NCBI GenBank assembly: GCA_010015655.1
Contig: ML976691.1
Location: forward strand, 227,849-291,848
DNA from: Bimuria novae-zelandiae CBS 107.79
Lineage: Eukaryota; Ascomycota; Dothideomycetes; Pleosporales; Didymosphaeriaceae
DNA length: 64,000 nucleotides
Direction of reading: 5' to 3'
In this document: piece after piece, positions 1 through 11,650 of the stretch
Position numbering within the stretch: position 1 is the stretch's first letter
Layout: each line of letters begins with the position of its first letter
Translations under genes and position numbers: made by a program
Notes under the pieces: model-generated
What the model was told of the DNA's origin: nothing
The model's input: only the letters and a program-made list of their open reading frames with translations
Databases searched by the model: none

Positions 1-2135
1 GTACAACAACGCACAAACCCTCTCACTAGCTTCCCCCTCCAGCATCTGTATGTCCTCAGGACGATACTGCGTCTCCACCAGACTAATTGCCGCACTGAGG
101 TACCAAAAGTGATGGTTACCCCGTCCAGGCCTCATCGACCTCTCCTCGAGTAATCTCAACGCACTCATCTTTGTCGCTTCAAAAGCAGGCTTCGCGATAC
201 GCGTGGTGAATGTGTCAGAGGAGGGACTAGCGTAGTACGCAACGTGGCAGATGAGAAACGCGGCGCGGAGGTAGTCGAAGCGGAGACAGCAGAGGGCAAA
301 ATTGTTCGCTTCGATCATTCGCGTATGGCGTTCGATCAAGGCTTCACATGCTTCTAGCAAGGTCACGATGGCGTAGTGGTATTCGCTCTTCTTTCTCGTT
401 CTTGCCTCAGCACTTAACGCTCGATGCGTGTGGATTATGACAAGGAATTGGCGGAGCTGGAGATCGAGAAGTGTGGAAGTCATCGAGGCCCTTGCATCGT
501 CCCACTTTGGAATGCTATCGAGATCATTTTGGATGTCTTGCTCAGCTTGCATTGTTTCGGTGAACGGAGGCAGGGAATGTAGTGAGTCGGCGGTAGTGAG
601 CAATTCAGCACGATGAGGTAGCGATCGCACTGAGTGGTGGAGGTACGACGTATCTGTGAAAATTTGGTCATTGTGAGACTCAGGGAGATACTTGATGTCT
701 GAATGGATGTCCAAGTCATTGATGTTGCGAGGAGCGGCGCAGTCGTGTTGCAGGCTTGAGAGGATGGAAGACGTTCCTTTCGAAGCACATTAGCAAGGTC
801 CCGAAAGATCACTGAGTGTAGAATCATGTGAGAAAACGCACCTTTATCTATGGAAGCTTGCATTTCTAACTCCATTGATGTGGCCCAGAGACGGCGGCGC
901 ATCTCCGCTTCAAATATCGAGCACCGGTTGCCCAGCATTCCAGGATCGCGGTGCATACCTGAGGAGATCATGAAGCCCATGTGCGCCTGAACCTCCTGGT
1001 AGTACTCTTTCGTCTTCAAGCATGTAGTGGATAATGCAAGAAGACGTAACAGGCGTACTTGGAGAGATGCAAGCGTCCTCCGCTTATTGCTCTGCCCCTT
1101 CAACCATGCCTCACAAGCCTTGAGCCAGATTACAGCTTTGCTCCTAAACGAAGAACCGTTGGAGTTATATCTTGTAGTCTCATGCGTGCTCGTACACAAT
1201 GTGCAGGCCAGAATCGCAAGGATGATGGCGTCCATTGCTGAGTCGGCCTCACTCGTTCCATACCAGTAGTTGGCGTAGGCTTTCCAGAAGATGGGGCCAT
1301 GTAAGATTCGGTACGTTGTTTCGAAAGTATCGAAATACGTCTTTACCACCTTGTCAACGGTCTCTCGGTCCGGTAGTAGACTCCTTAAACTCGGCATCGT
1401 CAAGACCCTGTTAGCAATCTGTTTCGCTCTCCATCTATCCTCCTGCGCCTTAGTATCTTGCCTCAGCTTCTGCAGGGTAGATCCCACGAAGACCCTCTTC
1501 ATGAACGGGCGAAGATCAGAAAACTGTGTTTTTTAGCCCACCTCCATCCACAAACACGTCTTCAAGGGCGGAAAAGGGGGCATGCATACATGAGCAACAA
1601 TCGTAATTGGACTCGTAGGCCCATAATAAAACGTCCTCACACCCTTCCCCTTAAACAGTCCCACCGAAGCAACCAAGTTCTCCTGCCCATTTCCACCTCC
1701 AGCTGTCGTGTCTGCTCCACCATGATCTTCGTCACGCGTCCTTCCGACGTTCGTGTCTTCGGGCCTATCCGCCAACCTCCGCACAACCTCTTGAAGCTCA
1801 GCTAAATGGCGTTCGAGTCGTGCCACGCGCTCACCCTCCCTCGCACCGACCGCCTCACCATGCCTCAACAGTGCACCTAGGACTTGCGACGAACCAAAAT
1901 TATTCCTCGCTCCTACCGTCTCAGTGTCCCTTTGCTCCATATCCTCTACCGTCCTAGCCCGCTTCGCCACACTCTCTCCCCCTTCTTCACCTTCCACAAA
2001 ATTATACCCACACCTCTCCGCATACCCGCCTCCCACGCACCTATTACACGGCAGTCCCCGGTCGCACTTGAGCTTCCTCCTCCTACAGTCGTTACAGCTC
2101 AGCACGGCGCGCGGCTTGCGCTTTCGGACTTCCAT
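1..2135 (-). CDS. Zn2Cys6 fungal transcription factor, C-terminus cut by window edge
   Basis: Nuclear binuclear zinc cluster regulator. Exons read as complement(<1..776, 842..1523, 1590..2135), with introns of 65 and 66 bp that restore a single frame. The N-terminus has six cysteines at residues 14, 17, 24, 30, 33 and 42, spaced C-x2-C-x6-C-x5-C-x2-C-x8-C, in a basic stretch typical of Gal4-type DNA binding. A weak leucine-rich linker follows. Residues from about 180 onward match the fungal-specific transcription factor middle homology region (the stretch around FDTFETTYRILH and the AEMRRRLWATSMELE helix is typical). The frame is open to base 1, so the C-terminus is missing. The gene is divergent from an MFS exporter with 462 bp between start codons, a common arrangement for a regulator and its target. 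The target itself is inference. Confidence 0.9.
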
Positions 2136-2597
2136 GTCCGCTACACCACGTCCAGTAAAAGTATAAAAAAAAAATAAGTGTAAGGATCCGTCAACGTTCG
2201 GCTCGGAGAAAATCTGGCGTCGATGCGCTTAAACGTAGTCGGGAGGTAGGAGCGTGCTAGCCATTGTGGGAAGGTGTGCGCGCGGCTCGGGGATATTGGG
2301 AATATGTCCGAGTTTCTCCGAGGGCATGTTTTGAGAAGAAGATATATGATCGGTCTACATGATAAGCCGGGAGAGGGCAGCGCTTCCAATGAAAAATATC
2401 TGCTATAAGGCGCTTGTCGGGAAGGAAGCAAGCGTAGGTTGGAGCGACGGTACAGAGTTCGATAGACCCAGGGACGCGGAGAAAAGTTCGAGACTCGGAT
2501 AAAAATGCATGATGATTGCAGTACTGCAAGTGCGGTCTGCGGGAGTATATGTAAAGCACCAAGTAACCGTCCACAATGAAGAATCTCATAACCCACC
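2136..2597. promoter_or_regulatory. Shared divergent promoter of regulator and MFS exporter
   Basis: 462 bp between the two start codons. It contains three copies of the octamer CGGAGAAA, at 2204-2211 (+), 2313-2320 (-) and 2477-2484 (+), plus two CGGCTCGG words at 2199-2206 and 2283-2290. CGG triplets are the usual half-sites of Zn2Cys6 proteins, so these are candidate operators for the adjacent regulator. An A-rich TATA-like stretch lies at 2161-2175 next to the regulator's start. The assignment is inference. Confidence 0.45.
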
Positions 2598-4237
2598 ATG
2601 GTAGACCCAAACACACTCTCAATCGAGACGCCCTCCATCCCCGAACTCGAAAAAGGCACCCTCGTCACAGAGATACAGCCCACCGCCCACACCGAGCAAG
2701 AGTCAGAAACCATACTCGTGTCCTGGGACGGCCCTTCTGACCCGTCAAACCCATACAACTGGTCCAGCCCGCGCAAATGGTTCACCACGCTACTGACTTC
2801 TCTCGGCGGCCTCATAACGCTCATGGCGGGCCCGATGCTCGCGCCCGCCCTCGACGTCATCGGAACAGACCTGCATATATCCCAGGCCGAAGCCTCGATG
2901 GCGTTGTCTATTTACATCCTGGCCTTCGCCTTTGGCCCCATGGTACTCGCGCCGTGTAGCGAGGTCTGGGGCCGCAGGATCATCTGGATCGTTGGGGCGT
3001 CGTGGTACGTGCTGTGGAACACGCTGTGTGGGCTGAGCACGAGTCGAGGGCTGTTGATCACCGGGCGGCTGATGGCTGGGTTGGGAGCGAGTGCGGAGTT
3101 TGCTGTGAGTACCCTCCCGACCCCCTACATGGTTTTTCATAGGAAGGTAGGGGAAGGGAGAGAACAATGACTGATGAGGACGAAAGGTATCTGGCGCTAT
3201 CGTAGCGGACTGCTTCACCTCCGATGAGAGGGGCAAGTCTACAGCCGTCCGCAGCTTCCTGCCTCTTCTCGGGCCAGCCCTGGGCCCCATTGTGGGCGGT
3301 GTGATGGTGCAGCACGTGAGCTGGCGATGGCTGTTCTACGTGCTATCGATCTTCGCGGCGGTTCTGGTGCTCTTATTCGCATTGTTTCTGCCTGAGACGC
3401 ACGCGCAAACACTGCTGTCTAGGAAAGCGGCACGTTTACGAACGACGACAGGGAGCCCTTACTACGCAGAGAAAGACGTATCTGGCATGACGATTGCCGC
3501 GCGCTTGAGGATCACTACGTTGCGGCCTACGATAATGCTGTGCACACAGCCAGTCATTCAGGTGGCAGCGTTCCTGATGGGGTACCAGTTCGGTTTGCTG
3601 TACACCGTTCACTCCACCTTCGCTAACATGTGGCTCGAGCGATACCACCAGTCGCACACTGCGAGCGGTCTGCATTACTTCGCACCCGTGACGGGAAGCC
3701 TGATTGCATTGTTCATTGAGTGGCGGGCGATGGACGCGATTTGGGCGCGGCTGAAAGCCAGGAACGGCGGAGTAGCACGCCCGGAGTACCGGGTCCCGTT
3801 GATGATTCCTGGGTCGTTACTGATTCCAGCCGGGCTCTTGGTATATGGGTGGGCGGCTGAGAAGCGTGTGCATTGGATTGTGCCGGACATTGGTAAGATC
3901 CTTCCTGTGCGAGTGTTAGGCACTGAAGTTTACAAACTTTGTAGGCATAGGGATTTTCGGTTGCGGGTACATATTGAGCACAACGGCTGTACAATCATAC
4001 ATTGTGGAAGCGTACCTCGACTACACGGCATCCGGCGCCGCTGCATCTCAGCTGCCTAGAAACGTCTTTGCCTTCGTGTTCCCTATATTCGCACCGAGTC
4101 TGTTCTCCGCCATGGGATACGGTTACGGAAACACTATTTTGGCAGGTATTGCAATTGTGCTGGGCATTCCAACTCCGTACGTCATGTGGAGGTTTGGCGA
4201 AAGGCTGAGAAAGCAGGGCAAGGCAATAGAGCAGTGA
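2598..4237 (+). CDS. MFS transporter, DHA1 (drug:H+ antiporter) type
   Basis: Plasma-membrane exporter of the major facilitator superfamily. Exons join(2598..3104, 3187..3892, 3945..4237) give 501 residues, usual for the 12-14 helix DHA1 group. The N-terminal cytosolic segment has the WDGPSDPSNPYNW signature that precedes the first helix in fungal polyspecific exporters. The loop between helices 2 and 3 reads APCSEVWGRR, a motif-A variant. About twelve hydrophobic segments follow, with a long central loop around residue 250. Introns are 82 and 52 bp and restore frame. Substrate cannot be read from sequence. The divergent Zn2Cys6 gene is the likely regulator. The end of the gene is tail-to-tail with the F-box gene, with no further gene in the 284 bp gap. 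Confidence 0.9.
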
Positions 4238-4521
4238 GGCGAGCTACACAACATTGTGCTCAGTCGAAGGAGAATTTGCAAAGCTCGGTGGGCGCGTAGT
4301 AGAAGGGACCTGTAGGCCCATGGTCATCGTGATCTACGTGCGACCAAAGCCCGTAGATGCCTCCAGAGCGTATGCCACTTGGCTGCACACCTTCCAGTTG
4401 CCATTGATCCGCACCAGCGTACCTACGCGCGTTAGTGAAGGTGAGTGAACCCATGCGCTCGCGTAAAGCTGAAAGTTGGCCACTGTATTACTCATCCTGA
4501 AGTAACACAACAACCGATTGA

Positions 4522-6183
4522 TTAGGGTCCTTGTGGTTGACTTTCACCTTTACGCGAAGGCTTGTAGAGAAGAGCATACCGAATGATTAGACGCCAGCGC
4601 ACCTCCCGCCCAGAAGGTGCGAGAAAAGCAACTCCCCGGACATTAATCATCGGCCGTTCCATCGCTTGTCGGATCGATGTGCCTTGAAAGAAAAGCTTTG
4701 GAAGGTCCGCGCAATATGGCAAGTCGGACTGCAGGCGCCTATCCTGCTTCAACTCCTCGGAGTGGTCGAGTTCAAGGTCCAAGCGCATCAACTCGCCGCA
4801 AGCTTCTTCGTAATTCCCCAGATCTAAGGGATGGTCCATGTTATGAGTGAAATTGTAGTGAACGAGTGCACGGTAGTCCAGAAAAGCGTACGTTCCGGCC
4901 CAGGTGCCTGTCACTCCCGCCCAGTCTTCTGGAACGGAGGGATTCATTGGCTGGTTGCGAGGTACGTGCATGTCGAAGCCGGTCGGGTTTAACTGGTGTA
5001 GGCTGAGTGCTGTGTTGAAGATGCGATGCATTAACGAGCTGATGGCTTCCACTACTTGCCAGTTCACTGTTCCTGAACCATCCTTGCGAAAAGGTCCGTA
5101 ATCGGCCTCTTCACTTGTGACGCTCCAGTCGTATACGATGGCTCGCGCGGCGGCTTTCGAAGACGTCGATTCTTCTTCCCTGTCGGTAGGACCATGTATT
5201 ATCTGCCCCACCGGTCAGCCAAAGTCAATGAGACTTAACCAATTACATACATGAAAACGACTGGCCCACTCAGGAGCGACTGTTCCTCGCCGGAGCATGG
5301 AACGAGTGACGGGTCGGTCCAGGTCCGGTTTCGGGTCCTGGGGAAGTGCCAGAGAGCTGGGATGCCTGCTGTAATCATGAACTATAGAACCAAACCCCCC
5401 AATCCGAATTTCAAGGTCCTTGAGATAGCGCATGTTCAACGACTCAGTTTCTTCGGGTTCGACGCTGCTTGTTCGGGATGCAGTCTGTTGTACGTCGAGC
5501 AGAGTGCTGATAACTTTTTCGATCTCGGCAGCGATGGTCTGCTCGTCGCCTTCTAGAAGTAGATTGAAGATCTTCAAGCGGCGCACCAGTTCGCGGTGCC
5601 AGTCCCAGAGGGCCTCGCGTGGCTGGTTGTCTGTGCGCGCCGTAGGCACCAGATGCTGCCAGACATGATTCGGGTGGTCGAACTGTTGGAGGAACGTCTG
5701 TTTCCACAACAGCTGGTTGGTGGGACGGAGGAAGTCGTGCGCGCGCCGACAGGTAGCCCCAAAGCGGGTGAGGTCCAGCGGTCCGAGATATGCCAGCACC
5801 AGCTCGAGCAGCTCGGGTGCGAGCTCAACGATGCTTCCCGAGGCTTTCATGCCGGCCATCATGTGGGTTGTAGTGGGCGCGACCCGTGTGGGTAGGTGGG
5901 GGAGCTGATATATGGCAGGTGCGATCTCCGGCCGGGTCCGTGGGGGCGCGCCCTTAAGCCGACCGGGCCGGCCGCGACGCTCCCACATGGGCAGTTGCTG
6001 ATGCCATGGGAATGTTAGACACTGACGTTTCGCCACAGACACACAAAGCGGCGCCTCGTGACTGGGTGAAGCATCACGCGAGCGCAACGTCGAAGAGGAG
6101 ATGGCGGTTGTAACGGCGGTCCTGGCATGCGAAAGCGCGGTACTGAGCAAAGTCCTCTTGAACGGACGTGGCTTTTTGCTCAA
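4522..6183 (-). CDS. F-box domain protein
   Basis: Putative substrate adaptor of an SCF ubiquitin ligase. Exons complement(4522..5202, 5251..6183), with a 48 bp intron, give 537 residues from the first ATG. An F-box lies at roughly residues 117-160 (core ELAPELLELVLAYLGPLDL followed by a CRRAHDFL helix and a W-containing tail). The C-terminal 350 residues have no repeat or domain I recognise. They resemble the uncharacterised C-terminal halves of many fungal F-box proteins (YGPF, DGSG and W-rich segments). The first 100 residues are basic, proline-rich and poorly conserved-looking, so translation may really start at the MM pair at 5862/5859, 20 residues before the F-box. It is divergent from the histidine kinase gene, with 228 bp between starts. 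Confidence 0.8.
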
Positions 6184-6411
6184 AGCAGAATCAAACGCGG
6201 CGGTTATGGTGGCCAGACCCTTTCAGCCTCTCTAGGCACACGTTTGGTAGGCAGGAAAGTGGGCTACTTTTGCAATTACGTCACTCCATGCGGGATCGAT
6301 GATCGCACACCAAGTGGCTAAACCGTAAGTACAAGATAATCAGCAACATTTGAAGACCAGCGCTTGTGCCCCTAGTGAGCCCGTAAATCCACGGCGCCCT
6401 GCTCCGCGCCG

Positions 6412-9400
6412 ATGGATAATCTAGACAAACTGACTGCCGCGGGCCTCCCGATATACGACCTGAATCGCGAGAATCTGGAGCGCAAAGACTGGTGAGACGC
6501 ACTGAGTGGCATACGTCTATGTCTCGCCCGCATCGACTTACCGCGTACAGGACCAAAACAAAATTAGGAAAGCGCGACGGCTGGCCGACTGCACTCAAGA
6601 CCCTGGTGAACTCGTGCATTCTCCCGATACCGCACTGCGCTGCTATTTTCTGGGGCGACGGCCTCTCCATTGTGCAAAATTTGGCATGGGGTGAAGCAAC
6701 CTACACACATCCAACCGAGCTGAATGCTAATAGTTGAAATAGAGAAAGCACGCGCCGACTTGGATGGCCTGGGCACGTGCGCCGATGAATCGTACTCGGA
6801 GGAGGCGCTCGCTGCGCTGCGAGCAGCCGTACGAGGGCGTACGTGCAAGGTAGGTGAGCAGCATCGCGACCCGTTCAAGGCTAATAACTGCTAACCCCGC
6901 TAGCATGCAGGTTCTTCTTGAAGAACGTCCCCGATGAGAGTGCAGAGATCCTTTTAAGCACTATCATCGACGAGAACGAACAGCGTGTGGGCGTATTTGC
7001 GCAGTTGCTTGGGCTCCAGTCGGTAGACAAATACATGGATCTAGCAAAGGTGGAAGACATGATGTCAAATGGTACGCGTCAAAAGAAAGACTCGGGCAAG
7101 CAGCAGGTCGATGGCATCAATTCACATCAGCTACCCGACCGCTCTGTCGATAACTTGAAAACGAAAAAAGCGAGGCAGACAAAGAATTCCGCGAACCAAC
7201 AAGACGCTTCGCTTGGAGACGAAAATCAAGTAGACGCCCAGCAGACGCTGCTGTTCTCAAAGTTTGCGGAGCTGCTCCCGAACGGACTCGCCATTTTGGA
7301 CAAGGATGCGGAAGCTATATTTGTGAATGACGGCTTCTTCAAGCTCACGACGAACAAAGGCCGAAATGAATTCCGCGCTTGGCCGGAAAGCATCCATCCA
7401 GAGGATTATGAGCGCGTCATGGGCGCGTACAGAGAGGCCTTCTCCGATCGCGAAGAACTGCGTATAGAGTTTCGATGCGCCGCCGATCCACAGGGTGAAG
7501 AAGGCGAATGGAGATTGTTTTTGTTCCGCCCCTTGAACGATAATCCCCAGGCCGGTTTCATTTGCGCTGTTGTCGACATCACCGAAATCAAGCAAGCTCA
7601 GATTACCCAGGAAAAAGCTGCCCTCGAAGCCCAGGAGCGGAAAGAACAGCAAGAACGCTTCATCGACATGGTATCGCATGAAATCAGAAACCCCCTAAGC
7701 GCCGTCCTACATTTGGCTGAAGAGGTCAAAGAGGTAGCACGCGATATTGGTGACGACCACAGCGACGTCAAGACTCAGGTTGATGATATACTAGATGCTG
7801 CCGACACTATCCTTCTATGTGTGTCGCATCAGAATACCCTCGTCGATGACATTTTGTCTTTCTCAAAACTGGACTCCATGATGCTCTCTTTGGTCCCTAG
7901 GGGTAAGTACCACATCCTCTTACGCCCTTGAAAAAGTCACAGATAGCGCAAGGACTATCTCCCGCCAGACCTAACCTAAATACGGTCAAATCACTCCAGG
8001 CTAATCTGTCGCTTTTTTGAGGGCGTGAGAGCACGTCTTTATGTTACAATTATTGTCTAAGCTTTCGCAGAAGTCAAACCAAAATGGGAATTTTCACGGG
8101 CGTTGAAGGTGTTCCATTCGGAATTCAAAGCCAAGAACATCAAGTTTCACTATGCCATGGACACCTCATACGACGACTTGGGAGTCGACACTGTTATTGC
8201 CGATTGCAATAGGATGAAGCAAGTATTGGTAAACTTAATCACTAATGCGATAAAGTTTACTTCACGAAAGGATGGCGACAGACAAATCACAGTGACCATG
8301 GACGCTTCAACCGAACGGCCAACTTCCTATCCGCCTAATGTAATCTTCTTTAGCAAAGACGAAGAATCTTTCCACATTGATTCGACCATGACGGCTGAAT
8401 GGGGCAACGGACCCATTATGTACCTAATGGTAGCCGTCAAAGACACCGGTATAGGTATCAGCCATGAAGGTCAGACCAAGCTCTTCGAAAGATTCAGGTA
8501 TGGAACTCGTCGTCCGCATCCTCGGGTTTAAGGCCCTAACACCTCTTTCAGGCAAGCTACCCCAAAGACACAGGAGAAGTATGGAGGCTCCGGTTTAGGA
8601 CTCTTCATTTCGCGCAAATGTACGGGTAGCGATCCATGTGCAGATGAATCGTCAGACTAACTCGACTAGTGTGCCAACTCCATGGTGGTGATATTGGGGT
8701 AGCGAGTATAAATGGTCAAGGCTCCACATTTGGATTCTATTTCAAAGTCCGCCGCCCTGTTGATGGACCGGGAGAAAGTCGACCACCCTTGAGCGCGCGC
8801 TCTTCGGACTCATCTACTGCACCGCAACGATCACAAACGCCGAGGCCGTCATATAGTCGCGCCAACTCGAATCTCAACCGCATCAAAGAATTGGAAAACG
8901 AGCAGGGCACCACAGGCAGACACAACAAAGACGACGGGTACGAACGGCAAGAAAACCAAAGCGAGGAAAAACTGCCGCCGTGGACCCTCACTAGCAGCCC
9001 TGGAGTCAATTCGGAGGATCAGGGCATGCATGAAACACTGAGAAATCCTCCCACAGAATACCATCCGGAAAAGCATCTGGAGTCCTCGCACGATGAACGA
9101 TATCACGAAACCGCGAACATTGCCGACAATGTCGAAGAACGACGCTCGTCTCTTACGGAAGGTATTGAAGAATCTCTTCCCGATCTAGAGCGTGGGGAGA
9201 CGAAAAGGCAAGAGAAACATTCAGAAAATCTGTCGAAGTCAGCAAGCCGAGAGCCGTCTGACTCCCGTAGCACTCTCCTCCTAGTGGAAGATAACCTCAT
9301 CAACCAGAAAGTGCTTAGAAGACAATTGCAAGGCAAGGGCTTTGAGGTGAGTCCCCAGCTCTACACAAGGAGCCGGAATGTGCGGAACCTGGGACTGACT

Positions 9401-9821
9401 CACTCAGGTCTTCGTAGCAAATAACGGCCAGGAAGCCATCGACGCCGTCGCTGAACGTGGCCAACTTCCACCCGATCAAGGTGTTGACCGCAATTACTTC
9501 GATTGCATTCTCATGGACCAGGTACGTATATCCCTAGAGATACCCCTCTATCACCTCTACCGCCGTCGCCACACTTTCTGAAACGTCTTCTAGGAAATGC
9601 CCATCAAAGACGGCAACACCGCCACCGTCGAAATCCGCGATCTCCAAGATGCCGGCAAAGCAGGCCGCTCTCCCATCCTCGGCGTATCAGCCAACGTCCG
9701 CCAAGCCCAAACTAAGAGCATGATCGATGCGGGCATGGATGCCGTCATCTCGAAACCGTTCAAGGTCGAAGAACTCGTATCCAAAATAAGAAGTCTTCTG
9801 CCGAAGAGCGCGGACGGTTAG
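6412..9821 (+). CDS. Hybrid sensor histidine kinase / response regulator
   Basis: Two-component phosphorelay sensor. My nine-exon model is join(6412..6491, 6551..6690, 6734..6853, 6904..7902, 8071..8497, 8552..8619, 8670..9346, 9408..9521, 9594..9821), 950 residues, all phases consistent. Order: short degenerate N-terminal sensor stretch (GWPTALKTLVNSC resembles the start of fungal PAS/GAF sensors); PAS domain near residues 232-345; HisKA with phospho-acceptor His in FIDMVSHEIRNPL near 373; HATPase with N box (NLITNAIKF, about 498), G1 (DTGIGIS, about 571) and G2 (GSGLGLF, about 600). A charged 180-residue linker follows, then a receiver domain with acidic pair VEDN (about 818), phospho-accepting Asp in ILMDQEMP (about 874) and Lys in SKPF (about 929). 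All catalytic residues look intact. Exons 1-4, especially the 43 bp intron 2 and the exon 3 donor, are least certain. Confidence 0.88.
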
Positions 9822-10534
9822 AGCAAGCTTGGTTGGGGCAGAAGATGCGAGGAGGGTTAGAGTCACGTTGAGCGGTTGGCATTGCACGGCTTTTGATTCA
9901 TCGGGCATATGGGTGCTCTGCGGCCATTTGTACTTGTATTACGATCAGCGTTAGGATTGATGAGCATCTTCGTTGGATTGGGGATGAGGGAAAGCGGGCA
10001 ATCTGCTGGGTTGGTTCAATTTATTTGCAGAGATATCCTGTAGCTCGAGTAGTTTGCTGTTACCTCTTTGAAAGACGCTCCCTTCGTGCCTGCCAAGTTG
10101 CGGTACTGTGCATGGTAACACCTGTCATTCGCAACACAAAGGAAGCGGGACCCGCCGCGGAGAGAAGGAGCCTCCCCGCGCAGCAGCCACGTCTTTGGCT
10201 TATCCGTCATGCTCCTCCACCACTCTGACAAGCAGATCTGTGCTACTCATGTTTCTGGCACGTACCGTGAGCTTAGAGCTTCACTGCAATTATCCTTTCC
10301 GCAACAATCTTTCCCAGTTCCATATCATCACGCCGTCTTCCAATGCAGCCGCTCGCGCCTGAGACGAGTCTCCCTCACACTGGTGTGTGCATTCCTTCAA
10401 CGGCGGAACACCTTCACCCTTGAGCATCATTGCGTAAACACACAACTAAGTTCCCTCACTGCGTCAACACTCCTGGAAGGAATCCAGGCGTGGTTCTCAT
10501 TACTGAAAAGTTCCAGAGCTTACTCTGCAACAAA
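9822..10534. other. Intergenic, tail-to-tail
   Basis: Lies between the 3' ends of the histidine kinase and the 2EXR-like gene. I see only short, compositionally unconvincing reading frames and no RNA gene. Presumed 3' UTRs and terminators. Confidence 0.5.
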
Positions 10535-11650
10535 TCACCCCTTTCTCAAATCCAGCTTGAAACGACGTCGAGAGCGATCCAAGTCTTGCCACCTAGCCGC
10601 CCACTCCTCTTCCTCCACCTCGCGCCCCTCACTCCCGGTAATTTTCCTAGCGTCCTTCTTCGCCTTGCGCAAGGACGCAAGCTTCTGTGCCTCTGCCCAC
10701 TCCCTGATGCTGCTGAATGAGCGCACATCACTCACGGTAATTTCTCTATCGTCCTCGCTCCCAGTCCTTCTTTCTTCTGCAACCATCGCTCTTCTCTTCA
10801 AGGACGCAAGCGGCCGTTCAACCTTCCACTGCTCAAGGCTCATCCATGAGGGCCTCTCATTCCCGGGAATTTTTGCCTCGTTCTTCCTCTCCTTGCCCAA
10901 GGACGCGAGCGGCCGTTCAACTCTCCACTGACTGAGGCCTATGATCGAACGTACATACGGCCTGATGACGACTTCGAGATGTATCTTGAGTTCCCGGCCT
11001 TTGCTCCTCGCCCAATTATTGAAGCGCGGGACGTCGTGCGCCAGGCCCGTCCAGTAGTCCATCGCGGGGTTCGGCCACGGCCCCGGCCCCGGATCCTCGA
11101 CCACGAGCTCGACTACCTTCTTCCCGCCCTCGACACAGCCCACGTTGTCGAGCAGACCGTGGAGCTCGGCGTGACTTATGATGCTCTGCGGTAGAGCACC
11201 TGTGAAGCTTTCTGTCAGTGCGCGCGGACAATCGCAATCGCCCATGTTCTTAGCCGCACAGTGCAGCAGCGCTTTAAATACCAAGGCGTCGAGACAGCTT
11301 GCGTTGCCGATGACCCGGATGGAATTTCGCTCAAGGGAAGCATCTCGGAGGAAGAGCAAGGCGGTAAGTTCCCAGTGGATCTGCTTACAGGTTGCTAGGA
11401 GGGCGCCGTTGGACGGGTACGTGTGTACGATGGTTAAGGCTTTTCGGCCCCATCTGTGGGACGGGTCGTAGTTTAGATAACGGTGTTTTGTGCGTACGGG
11501 CAGACAAGTGCGTTTGTAGATTTCGAGCCGAAGTTCTCTGGGGAGGCGGAGGAAGCCGGGCAGTGGTAGTGGTAGTTTTGCGGGCTCTGGTTGTTCTTCT
11601 GGCTCTTCTTCTGAGTCGCTGTCCCAGTTTTCTTTGACTTGTTGCTTCAT
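10535..11650 (-). CDS. 2EXR/F-box-like hypothetical protein with C-terminal repeats
   Basis: Intronless 371-residue protein of unknown role. After an acidic N-terminus (DSDSEEEPEEQPEP) comes an LPRELRLEIYKRT helix, the hallmark of the fungal 2EXR / F-box-like domain family, followed by the usual 'ALLATCKQIHWELTALLF' type strand-helix. The C-terminal 150 residues are built from at least three diverged copies of a unit with the core W-(R/K)-V-E-R-P-L-A-S-L followed by a K/R/E-rich stretch. These sit around residues 240, 277 and 323, the last reduced to W-A-E-A-Q-K-L-A-S-L. The repeats are visible at DNA level (see the separate repeat entry). The 2EXR family is widespread and expanded in filamentous ascomycetes without an established function. 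Confidence 0.72.
   Translation of the reverse strand: MKQQVKENWDSDSEEEPEEQPEPAKLPLPLPGFLRLPRELRLEIYKRTCLPVRTKHRYLNYDPSHRWGRKALTIVHTYPSNGALLATCKQIHWELTALLFLRDASLERNSIRVIGNASCLDALVFKALLHCAAKNMGDCDCPRALTESFTGALPQSIISHAELHGLLDNVGCVEGGKKVVELVVEDPGPGPWPNPAMDYWTGLAHDVPRFNNWARSKGRELKIHLEVVIRPYVRSIIGLSQWRVERPLASLGKERKNEAKIPGNERPSWMSLEQWKVERPLASLKRRAMVAEERRTGSEDDREITVSDVRSFSSIREWAEAQKLASLRKAKKDARKITGSEGREVEEEEWAARWQDLDRSRRRFKLDLRKG
10600..10940 (-). repeat. Diverged tandem repeat inside the 2EXR-like gene
   Basis: The words GCGGCCGTTCAA and AAGGACGC recur about 110 bp apart near 10801-10821 and 10900-10920. A more diverged third copy lies near 10668-10700. Each encodes the LASL-(K/R)-rich unit of the C-terminus. 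Confidence 0.6.
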
